From Streptomyces antibioticus (GTDB lineage: Bacteria > Actinomycetota > Actinomycetes > Streptomycetales > Streptomycetaceae): a DNA stretch of 64,000 nt. Shown in pieces: positions 51,021 through 58,569 of the stretch (positions are counted from its first letter, which is position 1; every line of letters begins with the position of its first letter). The notes under the pieces were generated by a model. It was given only the letters and a program-made list of their open reading frames with translations. It made no database searches and was not told the origin of the DNA. The DNA lies in the NCBI RefSeq assembly GCF_001514065.1, contig NZ_KQ948423.1, positions 372,001 to 436,000 on the forward strand, given 5' to 3'. The position numbers were made by a program, and so were the translations under genes.

Positions 51021-53147
51021 TTCGGAGGCGGAAGCGGAACCCTCGCCGTCGCGGTTGGCGAGGGCGCGGGTGAGGCGGTCGCGGTGCACGACCATGACCC
51101 CGTCGGACTTGTAGGCGATGTCAGGCCCGTCCGGGGCTGCCTCTTCGAGCACGCGCTTGAGGTCGGAGAACGACCACTTGCCGTACGTGTCCGCGCTGAG
51201 CATGGCCAGCCGCTTGAGGACGTCCTGGGTGCGCACCCGGGGTGCGTCGCCGACGACGGAGGCGATGTCGGCGAGCGCATCGCGTTCCTCGCCCCGCTCG
51301 ATGAGGGTCAGGGTGGTGACGCCGTCGCGCATGGCCTTGGCGCGGTCGGTGATGACGACGGCCGCGTCGTCGTCGATGTAGTGCGTGCGCACCGTGATGG
51401 ACGACTGTCCGGCCGGGATGGTGATGCCGTCGGAGGCGACGACCAGGGTGCCCCGGTCCAGGCCCGGACGCAGCAGGTTGGGTGCGGCCCCGCCGTCGAC
51501 GGCCTTGTCCCCCAGCGCCATGCGGGCTTGAGACTCGGTGCCCAGGGCGAGGGAGGCGCGGGTGTGGGCGCCCTCGCGGACGAGCTTGGGCAGGTTCTCG
51601 TTGGTGGGGTCCTGGGTGCCCTGCCACATCAGGACGTTGACCGCACGCCCCTGGTTGTGAATCTTGCGGACGGCCATGAAGTACCGGGAGTTGGCCTTCG
51701 AGCCGCCATAGGGGCGCTTCTCGTCGTCCTTGGCCGGGCACATGAACGCCACCTGTGCTTCGTCAACCAGCACGATCAGCGGCGGGAACTGGGTGCCGGG
51801 CGGGGCCTGGATGCGGCGGTTCATCTCGTCCACCGCACTCTCGACCATCTCGGTCACCTGAATGACGTGTTCGTCGGTCGGGCCCTGGATCAGCACGTCG
51901 GCGAGGCCGTCGAACATGGCCCAGTCGCCCACGCCCTTGAGGTCACCCATCAGGAACTGCACCGAACGGTCCAGCGACAGCCACAGCGCCAGGGAGCGCA
52001 GGGCAACGGTCTTGCCCTGGTTGGACAGGCCCGTGATGAGCAGGTGGCGCTGATACAGGCTCAGGGCGGCGGCGTCGCCGCGCAGGTCCTGACCCCACGG
52101 CGCTTTGCCCTTGGCGTAGTCGGCGGTCATCGTGTCGTCGGTGACCAGCGGCGACGGACCGATCGGCTCGTCCAGGGCGCCCGAGTCGGCGATCCACAGC
52201 CGCACGGTGCGGGCGGCTTGCGGGATGGTGATGAACACCTCGTGCTCGTGCCGGGTGAGGTTCTCCGCGAGCTTGCGGCGCTTGTTCTGCACCTCGTTCG
52301 TCGACACCCCCGATGGGAGGGTGACGTCGACCTCGACACCGCATCCGGCGAGCACGATCGGCGACAGCATGGACGCGCCCACATCGCCCATCTCGTCGAT
52401 CGCCCTACGCAGCGCGGGAACTCCCAGGTCGCGCAGGGCCTTGACCACGATGGACGGGGTGATCGGCTCGCCCTCGCCGGAACGGACGTTGGCCGGGAGG
52501 GCCCACTGGGGGGCGGCTTGCTGGTGCCGGCCGACCGACCACATGGCCAGCAGCGCGAACAGCGGGCCGAGGACGACCGCGGACGGCCACACCACCTGAA
52601 CGATGTGGATCAGTGCGCCGATGAAGTCGATGGTCGCCGACAGCGGGGTGATGACGTCCTTGACGTCCTTGGTGTTCAGGGCCATGACGATGCCGAGCGC
52701 GACCAGGACACCAATGCCCATGCCGGTGCCGACAACGGCGCCCTTGGCGACTCGTTCGGGCGAGTGGAGCAGGTCCATGCGGCGGCGGTGGCGGGCGTCA
52801 CGGAAGCGCTGGAGACGGTCCTCCCACTCCTCCGCCACCTCCAAGTTGCCCTGCGCTTCAGCGGCACGGAGCATCCGCTCATAGCGCGACCCGGTCCGGC
52901 CGTCCCAGGTGCGACGGGCCATGATCCGGCCGCCGTTGAAGGTGTAGATGCCGTGCCGGGCGATGGCGCGGCCGGCGGCGCGGGTGGTCTCGTGAGTGAC
53001 GGCCGTCCGGATGGCGCGGCCGGAGCGCACCCACAACGGCACGATCGGCGCCGGCGCGGGGTCGGGGACCACGGCCAGCGTGGTCACGCTGCCCGCGTCG
53101 GCGGGCGGGTCGGTGTCCTTGTGCAGGTTGATGATGTTCTCGGTCAT
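51018..53147 (-). CDS. FtsK/SpoIIIE-type conjugal DNA translocase (TraB-like)
   Basis: A 709-aa protein; ATG 53147 is assigned with an AGGAGC site. N-terminal membrane helices (residues ~140-210) lead to a P-loop ATPase: Walker A GLSNQGKT with K379, Walker B LIVLVDEAQ with D462-E463. A C-terminal winged-helix-like DNA-recognition domain follows. Streptomyces Tra proteins move double-stranded DNA between hyphae as hexamers and bind clt repeats, which lie just downstream. This is the main conjugation gene of the element. Confidence 0.93.
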   Translation of the reverse strand: MTENIINLHKDTDPPADAGSVTTLAVVPDPAPAPIVPLWVRSGRAIRTAVTHETTRAAGRAIARHGIYTFNGGRIMARRTWDGRTGSRYERMLRAAEAQGNLEVAEEWEDRLQRFRDARHRRRMDLLHSPERVAKGAVVGTGMGIGVLVALGIVMALNTKDVKDVITPLSATIDFIGALIHIVQVVWPSAVVLGPLFALLAMWSVGRHQQAAPQWALPANVRSGEGEPITPSIVVKALRDLGVPALRRAIDEMGDVGASMLSPIVLAGCGVEVDVTLPSGVSTNEVQNKRRKLAENLTRHEHEVFITIPQAARTVRLWIADSGALDEPIGPSPLVTDDTMTADYAKGKAPWGQDLRGDAAALSLYQRHLLITGLSNQGKTVALRSLALWLSLDRSVQFLMGDLKGVGDWAMFDGLADVLIQGPTDEHVIQVTEMVESAVDEMNRRIQAPPGTQFPPLIVLVDEAQVAFMCPAKDDEKRPYGGSKANSRYFMAVRKIHNQGRAVNVLMWQGTQDPTNENLPKLVREGAHTRASLALGTESQARMALGDKAVDGGAAPNLLRPGLDRGTLVVASDGITIPAGQSSITVRTHYIDDDAAVVITDRAKAMRDGVTTLTLIERGEERDALADIASVVGDAPRVRTQDVLKRLAMLSADTYGKWSFSDLKRVLEEAAPDGPDIAYKSDGVMVVHRDRLTRALANRDGEGSASASE

Positions 53148-53295
53148 GCTGGGACTGCTCCTGACTGCCCTCACGGGGCGGGAGTTGAGAGAAAGAGGTC
53201 GGGGCGGTCGGGACCGTGGCAGGGACGGCCGCCCTGACGCTCAAAGAAGGAACGTGCAGGTCACGCAAGGTGCAGGGGGTGTGTGGTGGGGGTGT

Positions 53296-53460
53296 TCACC
53301 ACCAACTCCGCTTCTTCTTGGGCACGGGGTTCGGGCAGCCGTTGACCATGTGGTCCACGCACGCCGGGCAGTCCTGCCGGGGCTTGAGCCTGCGGTGGTC
53401 GCTCTTGTCGTGCGCGTGCTGCCAGCACTGCGGGCACTCGCCCGGCGGGGTGGGCTTCAC
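53296..53460 (-). CDS. pRL2-8-like small zinc-knuckle transfer protein
   Basis: A 54-aa protein; GTG 53460 overlaps the upstream stop (GTGA). It has ECPQCWQHAHDKSDHRRL and a second CPACVDHMVNGCP, two CxxC pairs with His, then a basic KKKRSWW tail. I recall the same small protein, labelled pRL2-8, beside tra in other Streptomyces elements. It is probably a metal-binding helper of transfer. Confidence 0.75.
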   Translation of the reverse strand: MKPTPPGECPQCWQHAHDKSDHRRLKPRQDCPACVDHMVNGCPNPVPKKKRSWW

Positions 53461-53780
53461 CAGAGCCACCCCCCGGCGGACTTCTTCGCGGCCTTGGCCT
53501 GCGCGGCCTCGTTGACGATGCGCTGCCGCTCGGTCTGCAACGCGGTCATTTCAGCGGTCAGCCGGGTCAGTACCGACTGTTTGAGGGCCGCGAGTCGGTT
53601 CTCCGCGCGGCCGGTGCTCTTGCCGCGTACGACGCGGTAGGAGCCGCCCGCCAGGGCGCCCATGATCTGGCGGCGTTCCGAGGCGGTCAGTGGCCACCAC
53701 TGGTCGTTGTGGACCGCTTCGATCTTCTGCTGCGTGTACTGGATTTCCTTGTCCAGACGGCGGGTGTTGGGTTTGCCCAT
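53457..53780 (-). CDS. Small coiled-coil AICE protein of unknown function
   Basis: A 107-aa protein starting at ATG 53780, which overlaps the previous stop by one base. Two amphipathic helices flank a central RRQIMGALAGGSYRVVRGKSTGRAENRL segment, and the last third (LTRLTAEMTALQTERQRIVNEAAQ) looks coiled. Highly charged and soluble. No function known. It is part of the coupled gene chain from DUF2637 to pRL2-8. Confidence 0.7.
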   Translation of the reverse strand: MGKPNTRRLDKEIQYTQQKIEAVHNDQWWPLTASERRQIMGALAGGSYRVVRGKSTGRAENRLAALKQSVLTRLTAEMTALQTERQRIVNEAAQAKAAKKSAGGWLW

Positions 53781-54166
53781 TACGCGCTCCTAGCAGTGGT
53801 AGATGGGTACGCGCACAGCACGCAGCAGCCGAGAGAGGTCGGCAGGCAGTAGCTGTAGGTGACCCGGCAGATGGGGCAGGTGCGGCGGGCGAGCATCGCC
53901 AGGGCGAGGGCGCCCCACTTGCGCGAGGTCATCGGCCGTACCGGCTTGGCGAGGTCGACGCGGTACAGGTAGGCCACCCTCGGCGTTCCGGCCCGTCGGC
54001 GGATACGCATGACCTGCGCCTGCACCGGCTGACCGCCCGGACGCAGGCCCATGGCCCGTAACTGCCGCAGGGTGGCCAGTCCGTCCGGGGCGAGCTTCCA
54101 CGGGTAGGTGGGTATGCCGTGCAGGGCCCCGGTCGGGTCGAAGCACTTTCCCCACGCGGCGGACAT
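53780..54166 (-). CDS. RRQRL-type zinc-binding AICE protein
   Basis: A 128-aa protein starting at ATG 54166, which overlaps the upstream stop by one base. The N-terminal part holds the pattern GIPTYPWKLAPDGLATLRQLRAMGLRPGGQ (read in parts), like the streptomycete proteins named for an RRQRL motif (LRQLR here). The C-terminal part has CPICRVTYSYCLP and GCCVLC, probable zinc ligands. Function unknown. It lies in the transfer gene chain. Confidence 0.7.
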   Translation of the reverse strand: MSAAWGKCFDPTGALHGIPTYPWKLAPDGLATLRQLRAMGLRPGGQPVQAQVMRIRRRAGTPRVAYLYRVDLAKPVRPMTSRKWGALALAMLARRTCPICRVTYSYCLPTSLGCCVLCAYPSTTARSA

Positions 54167-55254
54167 CAGGCGGCCCGCTCGCTGAGCAGAGCGTCACGCA
54201 GCCTGCGAGCGTTGGCCGGCGAGGTGCGGATCGCCCGGCGGATGCCCTCGCCCGTGATCTGCGCGTCCGGCCAATCCGCCGTGGCGGTACGCGCCTCTTC
54301 CAGCAACTGATCCGGTGTGCGCTTCGTCCGGGGCGATCGAGCAACCTCAGGAAGACGACCGGTCGCCCGCCGGGGACGGGTCGATTCCGCCGCCACCGTG
54401 CGCCGCTCGATCGACTCAACCGGCGCCGTCACGGTCGGCGCCTCGATCGCGGGGAACGGCTTGTCGGGAAGGCTCGACTTCCCGGAGTCGACCGGCACCG
54501 GATCGGGCAGCCGTACCAGCCTCGCGGTGATCGGTTCGAGACTCGATTCGGGCAGGTCAGCCGTAGACCGAATCCTCACGGTCTCGGTAGATTCCTCCGC
54601 ATTCGCGATCCCGGAGAACATGGCCGACAGAGCAGCGTCGGCACCCTCGCTCACTCGATCGCGCTGGACGTCCAACAGCCTCGATCCCAGCGCCACATCC
54701 CCCACGCCGACCCGGCGGGCAAGGCGCCATGACTTGCGCTCGGACCACCACTTGACCCGATCGCTCGGGTGGTGGGCGGCGCGGGCCCGGTGGTAGGCCA
54801 GGGCCTGCACGATCGCGGCGGCCTTGCGCTCCGACTCCGCGTCGCGGCCGTCGGTGTGCACGACGATCCGGCGCGCGAGGAACGCCATGCCCTCGGCAGA
54901 GACGCACATGCCCATCGGGGTCACCGCGTAGATGACGGTGCGGCCCGCGTCGGGTCCGGCCATCGCGGCCATGACCGAGGCGGCGGCGGGCAGCGCCCAC
55001 AGCCCGATCCGGACCGGCCACGGCGAGGACTGCCCGAGCATCGTCAAGCCCAGCAGGACCAGGCCGAGGACGGCGGTGGCGCCCTCGCCGGCGGCGACCG
55101 CGCCCAGCGCGGTGCCCTCGCCGTAGGCATGGCCGATGTTGCTGAAGGTGCCGATGCCCCCGGCCACGCCGGTCAGCAGCATCGGCACGAACGCGGCGGT
55201 CAGAACCGTCTTCTGTGTCTTCGTCAGAGGCTTGCGGGTCTGCGGGGTGCTCAT
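54166..55254 (-). CDS. DUF2637 membrane protein of AICE transfer region
   Basis: A 362-aa protein; ATG 55254 follows a GGGGGAAG site and overlaps the upstream stop (ATGA). Four membrane helices fill residues ~15-125 (KTVLTAAFVPMLLTGVAGG; AVLGLVLLGLTMLG; IGLWALPAAASVMAAMAG; VIYAVTPMGMCVSAEGMAFLA), which is the DUF2637 region. The cytoplasmic C-terminal half is basic and Ser/Thr-rich, with a helical end (QLLEEARTATADWPDAQITGEGIRRAI). DUF2637 proteins recur beside tra genes in actinobacterial elements. A role in transfer is inferred. Confidence 0.8.
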   Translation of the reverse strand: MSTPQTRKPLTKTQKTVLTAAFVPMLLTGVAGGIGTFSNIGHAYGEGTALGAVAAGEGATAVLGLVLLGLTMLGQSSPWPVRIGLWALPAAASVMAAMAGPDAGRTVIYAVTPMGMCVSAEGMAFLARRIVVHTDGRDAESERKAAAIVQALAYHRARAAHHPSDRVKWWSERKSWRLARRVGVGDVALGSRLLDVQRDRVSEGADAALSAMFSGIANAEESTETVRIRSTADLPESSLEPITARLVRLPDPVPVDSGKSSLPDKPFPAIEAPTVTAPVESIERRTVAAESTRPRRATGRLPEVARSPRTKRTPDQLLEEARTATADWPDAQITGEGIRRAIRTSPANARRLRDALLSERAA

Positions 55255-55553
55255 GCCGCTTCCCCCGCCCCGGAGTACTGGCCGCGCGCGGCACGCAGGA
55301 ACGGCACCGTACGGGTCAGGGCGTCGGCGTACAGGGCGTCCCAACCGGCGACGTCGTCACCGGCCTCGCCCATGGCGACCAGGTCGGCGAGGATGTCGCG
55401 GGCCGCGTCCTCGCGGGCCGCGCGCTCCTGGTCCGTCTCCTCGTGCAGCGGGCCGCGGAACAGGTCGACGTCGATACCGAGGGCCAGTTCCGCGAACTCC
55501 GCCTCGCCGTACGCCTCTTGGCCGGCGACGAAGTTACGCATGGTGGATCGCAT
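55251..55553 (-). CDS. Small acidic AICE protein of unknown function
   Basis: A 100-aa protein; ATG 55553 follows AGGAGAGAT. It is strongly acidic (FAELALGIDVDLFRGPLHEETDQERAAREDAARDILADL, read in parts) and probably helical. No domain is recognised. Its stop overlaps the DUF2637 start. A repeated loop hairpin (S3) lies directly upstream. Confidence 0.7.
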   Translation of the reverse strand: MRSTMRNFVAGQEAYGEAEFAELALGIDVDLFRGPLHEETDQERAAREDAARDILADLVAMGEAGDDVAGWDALYADALTRTVPFLRAARGQYSGAGEAA

Positions 55554-55577
55554 GATGGATCTCTCCTGTTCAGGAAT

Positions 55578-55634
55578 GTCGGGAAGGAAGGCGGGGCGGT
55601 CGCGGCTGTCCTTGTCCGGGAGAGCGATCGCCCC
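55578..55634 (-). ncRNA. Repeated leader hairpin, copy S3
   Basis: An 11-bp stem (GGGGCGGTCGC with GCGATCGCCCC, one mismatch on the minus-strand RNA) encloses CTCCCGGACAAGGACAGCC on the minus strand, followed by TTCCCGAC and the AGGAGAG ribosome site of the 100-aa gene. Confidence 0.55.
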
Positions 55635-55648
55635 GCAGAGAACGGGGG

Positions 55649-56107
55649 TCAGACGGTCGCGATGATGAGCGCGGCGACCAGCAGCCACAGGTGGTGGAAG
55701 GACTGGTCAAGCGCGTAGGCGCCGGTGCCGATGTTCGGGTTGTCGTCGTGGCCGACGCGCGGGGCCCCGAGGCGGTAGAACTCGCCCTTGCCGGTGACCT
55801 TGGCCAGCCACGCGAGCGTGGTGCGCCGGTCGGCCCACCAGTGCGTGACGGCGTCGATACCGAGTCCGGCGAGGATGCCGGGCACCGTCAGGTGCAGGTT
55901 CAGCAGCCATGCGACCGGCAGCAGAACGGCGAGCTTGGTGAGCGTCAGGGTGGCGACGTGCCGGGCATCCGCGAGCCGGCCGACCCAGCCGGGACGGCCC
56001 TTGTGCGCGGACTGGCAGGAGGTCTGCACCCAGTGATCGCCCACGCTGTGAGCGACGTGCAGGGCGGCAAACACAGCGGCGAAGACGGTGGCTTCCATGG
56101 CGGTCAC
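55649..56107 (-). CDS. Small membrane AICE protein (DUF3307-like)
   Basis: A 152-aa protein; GTG 56107 overlaps the upstream stop (GTGA). It has about four hydrophobic segments (TVFAAVFAALHVAHSVGDHWVQT; LTKLAVLLPVAWLLNLHL; ILAGLGIDAVTHWWADR; HLWLLVAALIIATV) with conserved-looking His/Asp in HSVGDHW and DAVTHWWADRR. This His/Asp pattern recalls DUF3307 membrane proteins. A similar gene is often present in AICEs. The function is unknown. Confidence 0.6.
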   Translation of the reverse strand: MTAMEATVFAAVFAALHVAHSVGDHWVQTSCQSAHKGRPGWVGRLADARHVATLTLTKLAVLLPVAWLLNLHLTVPGILAGLGIDAVTHWWADRRTTLAWLAKVTGKGEFYRLGAPRVGHDDNPNIGTGAYALDQSFHHLWLLVAALIIATV

Positions 56108-56328
56108 CGGCTCTCGTCGCGGGACTGCACCAGCTGAATGGCCAGACCCGGGAAGTCGGCAACGTCGTCGAAGTCCGCCATCGTCACGCCGTGGCTCGCG
56201 GCGGCCTGGATCATGTCGCGCAACACCGACGCAGCATCCGCCTTCTGCGCGGCGGTCGGCCGCTGAGCGGACCGCGCGGCGGCCGACGCGATGCGGCGGG
56301 CGATGTCGTTCAGGTCGTACTGGTCCAT
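56104..56328 (-). CDS. Small helical AICE protein
   Basis: A 74-aa protein; ATG 56328 follows AAGGAG. It has LNDIARRIASAAARSAQRPTAAQKADAASVLRDMIQ (read in parts) and an acidic C-terminus. No domain is recognised. It follows a repeated loop hairpin (S4) and overlaps the start of the small membrane protein gene. Confidence 0.65.
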   Translation of the reverse strand: MDQYDLNDIARRIASAAARSAQRPTAAQKADAASVLRDMIQAAASHGVTMADFDDVADFPGLAIQLVQSRDESR

Positions 56329-56350
56329 GGTGCGTCCACTCCTTGAGCGT

Positions 56351-56404
56351 GTCGGGATGAGGGAGTGGGGCGGTCGGCTGTCCAGGTCCGGGAGGCGACC
56401 GCCC
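56351..56404 (-). ncRNA. Repeated leader hairpin, copy S4
   Basis: The perfect 9-bp stem GGGCGGTCG (56,368-56,376 with 56,396-56,404) encloses CTCCCGGACCTGGACAGC on the minus strand. Only the centre of the loop (CT in place of AA) differs from the other copies. ATCCCGAC and AAGGAG follow. Confidence 0.55.
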
Positions 56405-56415
56405 GTCGCCGGGGG

Positions 56416-57225
56416 CTAGCTGATCTGGACGGAGCCGCTTGTCACCCGGCGGCGGACGTTCAGGTGCGCCGCACCCGTGATGCGCGCGTAGCCGGAGGTG
56501 GCGTTGACCGAGAGGCGGCCGGTGGCCTGCGCGGTGGCGGCCATCTGGACGTTGCCGGAGGTGAGCGTCAGCCGGGCGTCGTGGCCGCTGTAGGCGCCGA
56601 TGTTGAGGTTGCCGGAGGTGAGGTTCACGTCGATGGGGCCGGTGACCTCGCCGACGATGACGCTGCCGCTGGTGATCGTGGCGTCCAGGTCGCCGACGCG
56701 GTCAGCGGCGAGGGCGCCGGCGGTGCCGTCGTACTCCAGCCGCGCCAGCATGCCCTTGACCACGGTGTCCGCGGTGTGCGTGCGGAGGAGCATCACGGAC
56801 TTGGCGGGCAAGTGGAGTTCGGCAGTGATCGGGGTGACCGCCTCACCGGCCGGGCCGGTGGCGGTGACCTCGCGGCCGTTGACGAAGACCTTGCCGCCGC
56901 AGTGGCCGGAGACGTAGACGTTGCCACCCACGATCTGCACCCCGCCGCCGGAGAAGGTGACGGTGTTCCTGCCCGTGCGGATCGTGGTGCTGCCACCCAT
57001 GCCGCCGGCGATGTCCGGGACGCGAACCGAGAGGTTCTGTCCGTTAAGGCGGACGGCGGTGTCACGGATCGCGTCGGCGGACGGGCCCGAGGTGGCCTCG
57101 GTCTTCAGTGCTACCTGCGCCTGCTTCAGTTCCGGGTCGACGACGACGCGGATGCTGCCCGCGTTCATCGTCAGGTCCACGGCGATCGGGCCGAAGACGT
57201 CTACAGGAATCGTGCGCTCAGTCAT
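56416..57225 (-). CDS. DUF4097-type beta-repeat protein of the element
   Basis: A 269-aa protein; ATG 57225 follows AAGGAG. It is built of short beta repeats: RLSVNATSGYARITG, DATITSGSVIVGEVTGPIDVNLTSGNLNIGAYSG and LTLTSGNVQMAATAQ (read in parts), the DUF4097 pattern. There is no signal peptide, so it may be cytoplasmic. The function of the family is unknown. It is the first gene of the long minus-strand transfer unit, so it could be needed early. A hairpin copy (S5) lies in its leader. Confidence 0.7.
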   Translation of the reverse strand: MTERTIPVDVFGPIAVDLTMNAGSIRVVVDPELKQAQVALKTEATSGPSADAIRDTAVRLNGQNLSVRVPDIAGGMGGSTTIRTGRNTVTFSGGGVQIVGGNVYVSGHCGGKVFVNGREVTATGPAGEAVTPITAELHLPAKSVMLLRTHTADTVVKGMLARLEYDGTAGALAADRVGDLDATITSGSVIVGEVTGPIDVNLTSGNLNIGAYSGHDARLTLTSGNVQMAATAQATGRLSVNATSGYARITGAAHLNVRRRVTSGSVQIS

Positions 57226-57244
57226 GCAAGAACTCCTTGGCTGC

Positions 57245-57299
57245 GTCGGGATGGAGAGGTCCGGTGCGGCGGGCTGTCCTTGTCCGGGAGGGCCGCCGC
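57245..57299 (-). ncRNA. Repeated leader hairpin, copy S5 (leader of the minus-strand operon)
   Basis: A 7-bp stem GCGGCGG (57,266-57,272 with 57,293-57,299) encloses CTCCCGGACAAGGACAGC on the minus strand, followed by ATCCCGACG and then the AAGGAG site of the DUF4097 gene. Downstream of the promoter and the rRNA-leader-like motif. Confidence 0.55.
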
Positions 57300-57541
57300 C
57301 CGGCTGACCGGCCAACGCCGCAAGAAGCGGCGGGCCAAGCGCCCCGAGCCGGAGTCGAACCTGATCCGAAGACCGTCGGGGCTAAGGCGAGGGATGGCCC
57401 TCGCGAAGGTTCTGCGCTTGTCAGATCACTCGATGCCGTCACTGCCCCGAAGAGCAGATCCGGGCAGGTCACCCGGCCCGACATGGGCGGTCGGGGTGGT
57501 GACCCGCACCCATCGACCACCCGTGTGCGGGTGGCTGGGTC

Positions 57542-57573
57542 GGCACTCTGTTGAGTTCTCAAGGAACGAACGC
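57542..57573 (-). promoter_or_regulatory. rRNA-leader-like antitermination motif
   Basis: The minus strand reads CCTTGAGAACTCAACAG followed by AGTGCC. From memory this is the motif before 16S rRNA in actinobacterial rrn leaders (boxA/boxC region). It lies about 60 nt downstream of the predicted minus-strand promoter. In the gap 57,226-57,808 I see this, copy S5 and the promoter/operator, but no gene. Confidence 0.6.
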
Positions 57574-57610
57574 TGCCTTCGTACTCACCCCTGCGGGCTT
57601 CCCTCCGGGC

Positions 57611-57652
57611 TTGTAGTACCTGTTTTACAGGTATTACATGGGGGTCCGTCAA
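57611..57652. promoter_or_regulatory. Overlapping divergent promoters with a palindromic operator
   Basis: TACCTGT-TTT-ACAGGTA is a perfect dyad (57,617-57,633), with outer GTA and TAC. On the minus strand, TTGACG (57,652-57,647) and TGTAAA (57,629-57,624) are spaced 17 bp. On the plus strand, TTGTAG (57,611-57,616) and TTACAT (57,634-57,639) are also spaced 17 bp. A repressor bound here would block both directions; the GntR gene at 59.6 kb is the obvious candidate. Confidence 0.65.
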
Positions 57653-57808
57653 GTACAGCGACGGAACCTCTTTGGCTTTGCGCCGGGACTTCTTGGCGCA
57701 CCATCAGAATCGCCGCAGGTCAGGGGAGTTGGTCACCCCATACGTGGACAGCTCAGGGAGTTCTGACTACGGTCAAGAGGTCCCTAGATGTCCCACCGGG
57801 GAGTGCAG

Positions 57809-58567
57809 ATGTCCAACGAGCGGTTGCGGTCGGCCCTGTTGGCACGCGGCATGAGCGTGCAGGACCTGGCCGACGAGATCGCGGTCAACCCGAAGACAGT
57901 CGAACGTTGGATCACGCAAGGAAAGGTGCCGTATCGCCGACACCAGTACGCCACCGCCGCAGCGCTCAAGGTCGATGTCACCACGCTGTGGGAGGACGAC
58001 CGCACGCTGGAGAGCGCAACAGACTTGAGCAGGGCGGAGATTGTGGCGGTCTACCCGCACCGCCACACAGTGCCGCCGAACCTGTGGCGTGAGATGTACG
58101 CGCGTGCCGAGAGGAACCTTGACGTTCTCGTCTACTCCGGGCTCTTCCTGTCGGAGGATCCCCTGTTCATCGACCTTCTGAAGAAGAAGGTCGAGGGGAC
58201 GACTCAGGTGCGCATCCTGCTCGGGGACCCGGACTGCGAGGCCGTTCGGCAGCGCGGCATAGACGAGGGGCACCGAATCATGGACGGCAAGATTCGGAAC
58301 GCATTGGTGAACTACCGGCCGCTCTTCAAGAGTCACCCTGAGATCAGCGTCCGGCTGCACGCCACGACGCTCTACAACTCCATCTACCGATCCGATGACG
58401 AGATGCTCGTCAACCCCCACGTCTACGGCATCGGTGCCTACATGGCCCCCGTCTTCCACCTGCGTCGCATGCCGGGCGGCGGACTGTTCGACACGTACGC
58501 GAATAGCATCGAACAGACCTGGGGAGGCGCTCGCCAGGTTACGGACCGCGACGTCACAGGAGCGTGA
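57809..58567 (+). CDS. XRE-family regulator with DUF5919-like C-terminal domain
   Basis: A 252-aa protein; ATG 57809 is chosen because GGGGAG lies 7 bp upstream (ATG 57788 is the alternative). The N-terminal helix-turn-helix (LRSALLARGMSVQDLADEIAVNPKTVERWI, read in parts) binds DNA. The C-terminal domain (residues ~75-250) has LDVLVYSGLFLSEDP and VRILLGDPDCEAVRQRG, like the DUF5919 domain I recall beside NUDIX genes in Streptomyces elements. It is coupled to the NUDIX gene and begins the plus-strand unit. Confidence 0.75.
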   Translation: MSNERLRSALLARGMSVQDLADEIAVNPKTVERWITQGKVPYRRHQYATAAALKVDVTTLWEDDRTLESATDLSRAEIVAVYPHRHTVPPNLWREMYARAERNLDVLVYSGLFLSEDPLFIDLLKKKVEGTTQVRILLGDPDCEAVRQRGIDEGHRIMDGKIRNALVNYRPLFKSHPEISVRLHATTLYNSIYRSDDEMLVNPHVYGIGAYMAPVFHLRRMPGGGLFDTYANSIEQTWGGARQVTDRDVTGA

Positions 58568-58569
58568 CC

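Noticed and set aside
57310-57370. A GGTTCGACTCC-like T-loop on the minus strand, suggesting a tRNA
   Set aside because: No matching acceptor or anticodon arm could be drawn around it.
57218-57652. A 144-codon minus-strand frame in the leader of the DUF4097 gene
   Set aside because: It begins inside the operator, has no ribosome site and no recognisable sequence; the region is better explained as leader and promoter.
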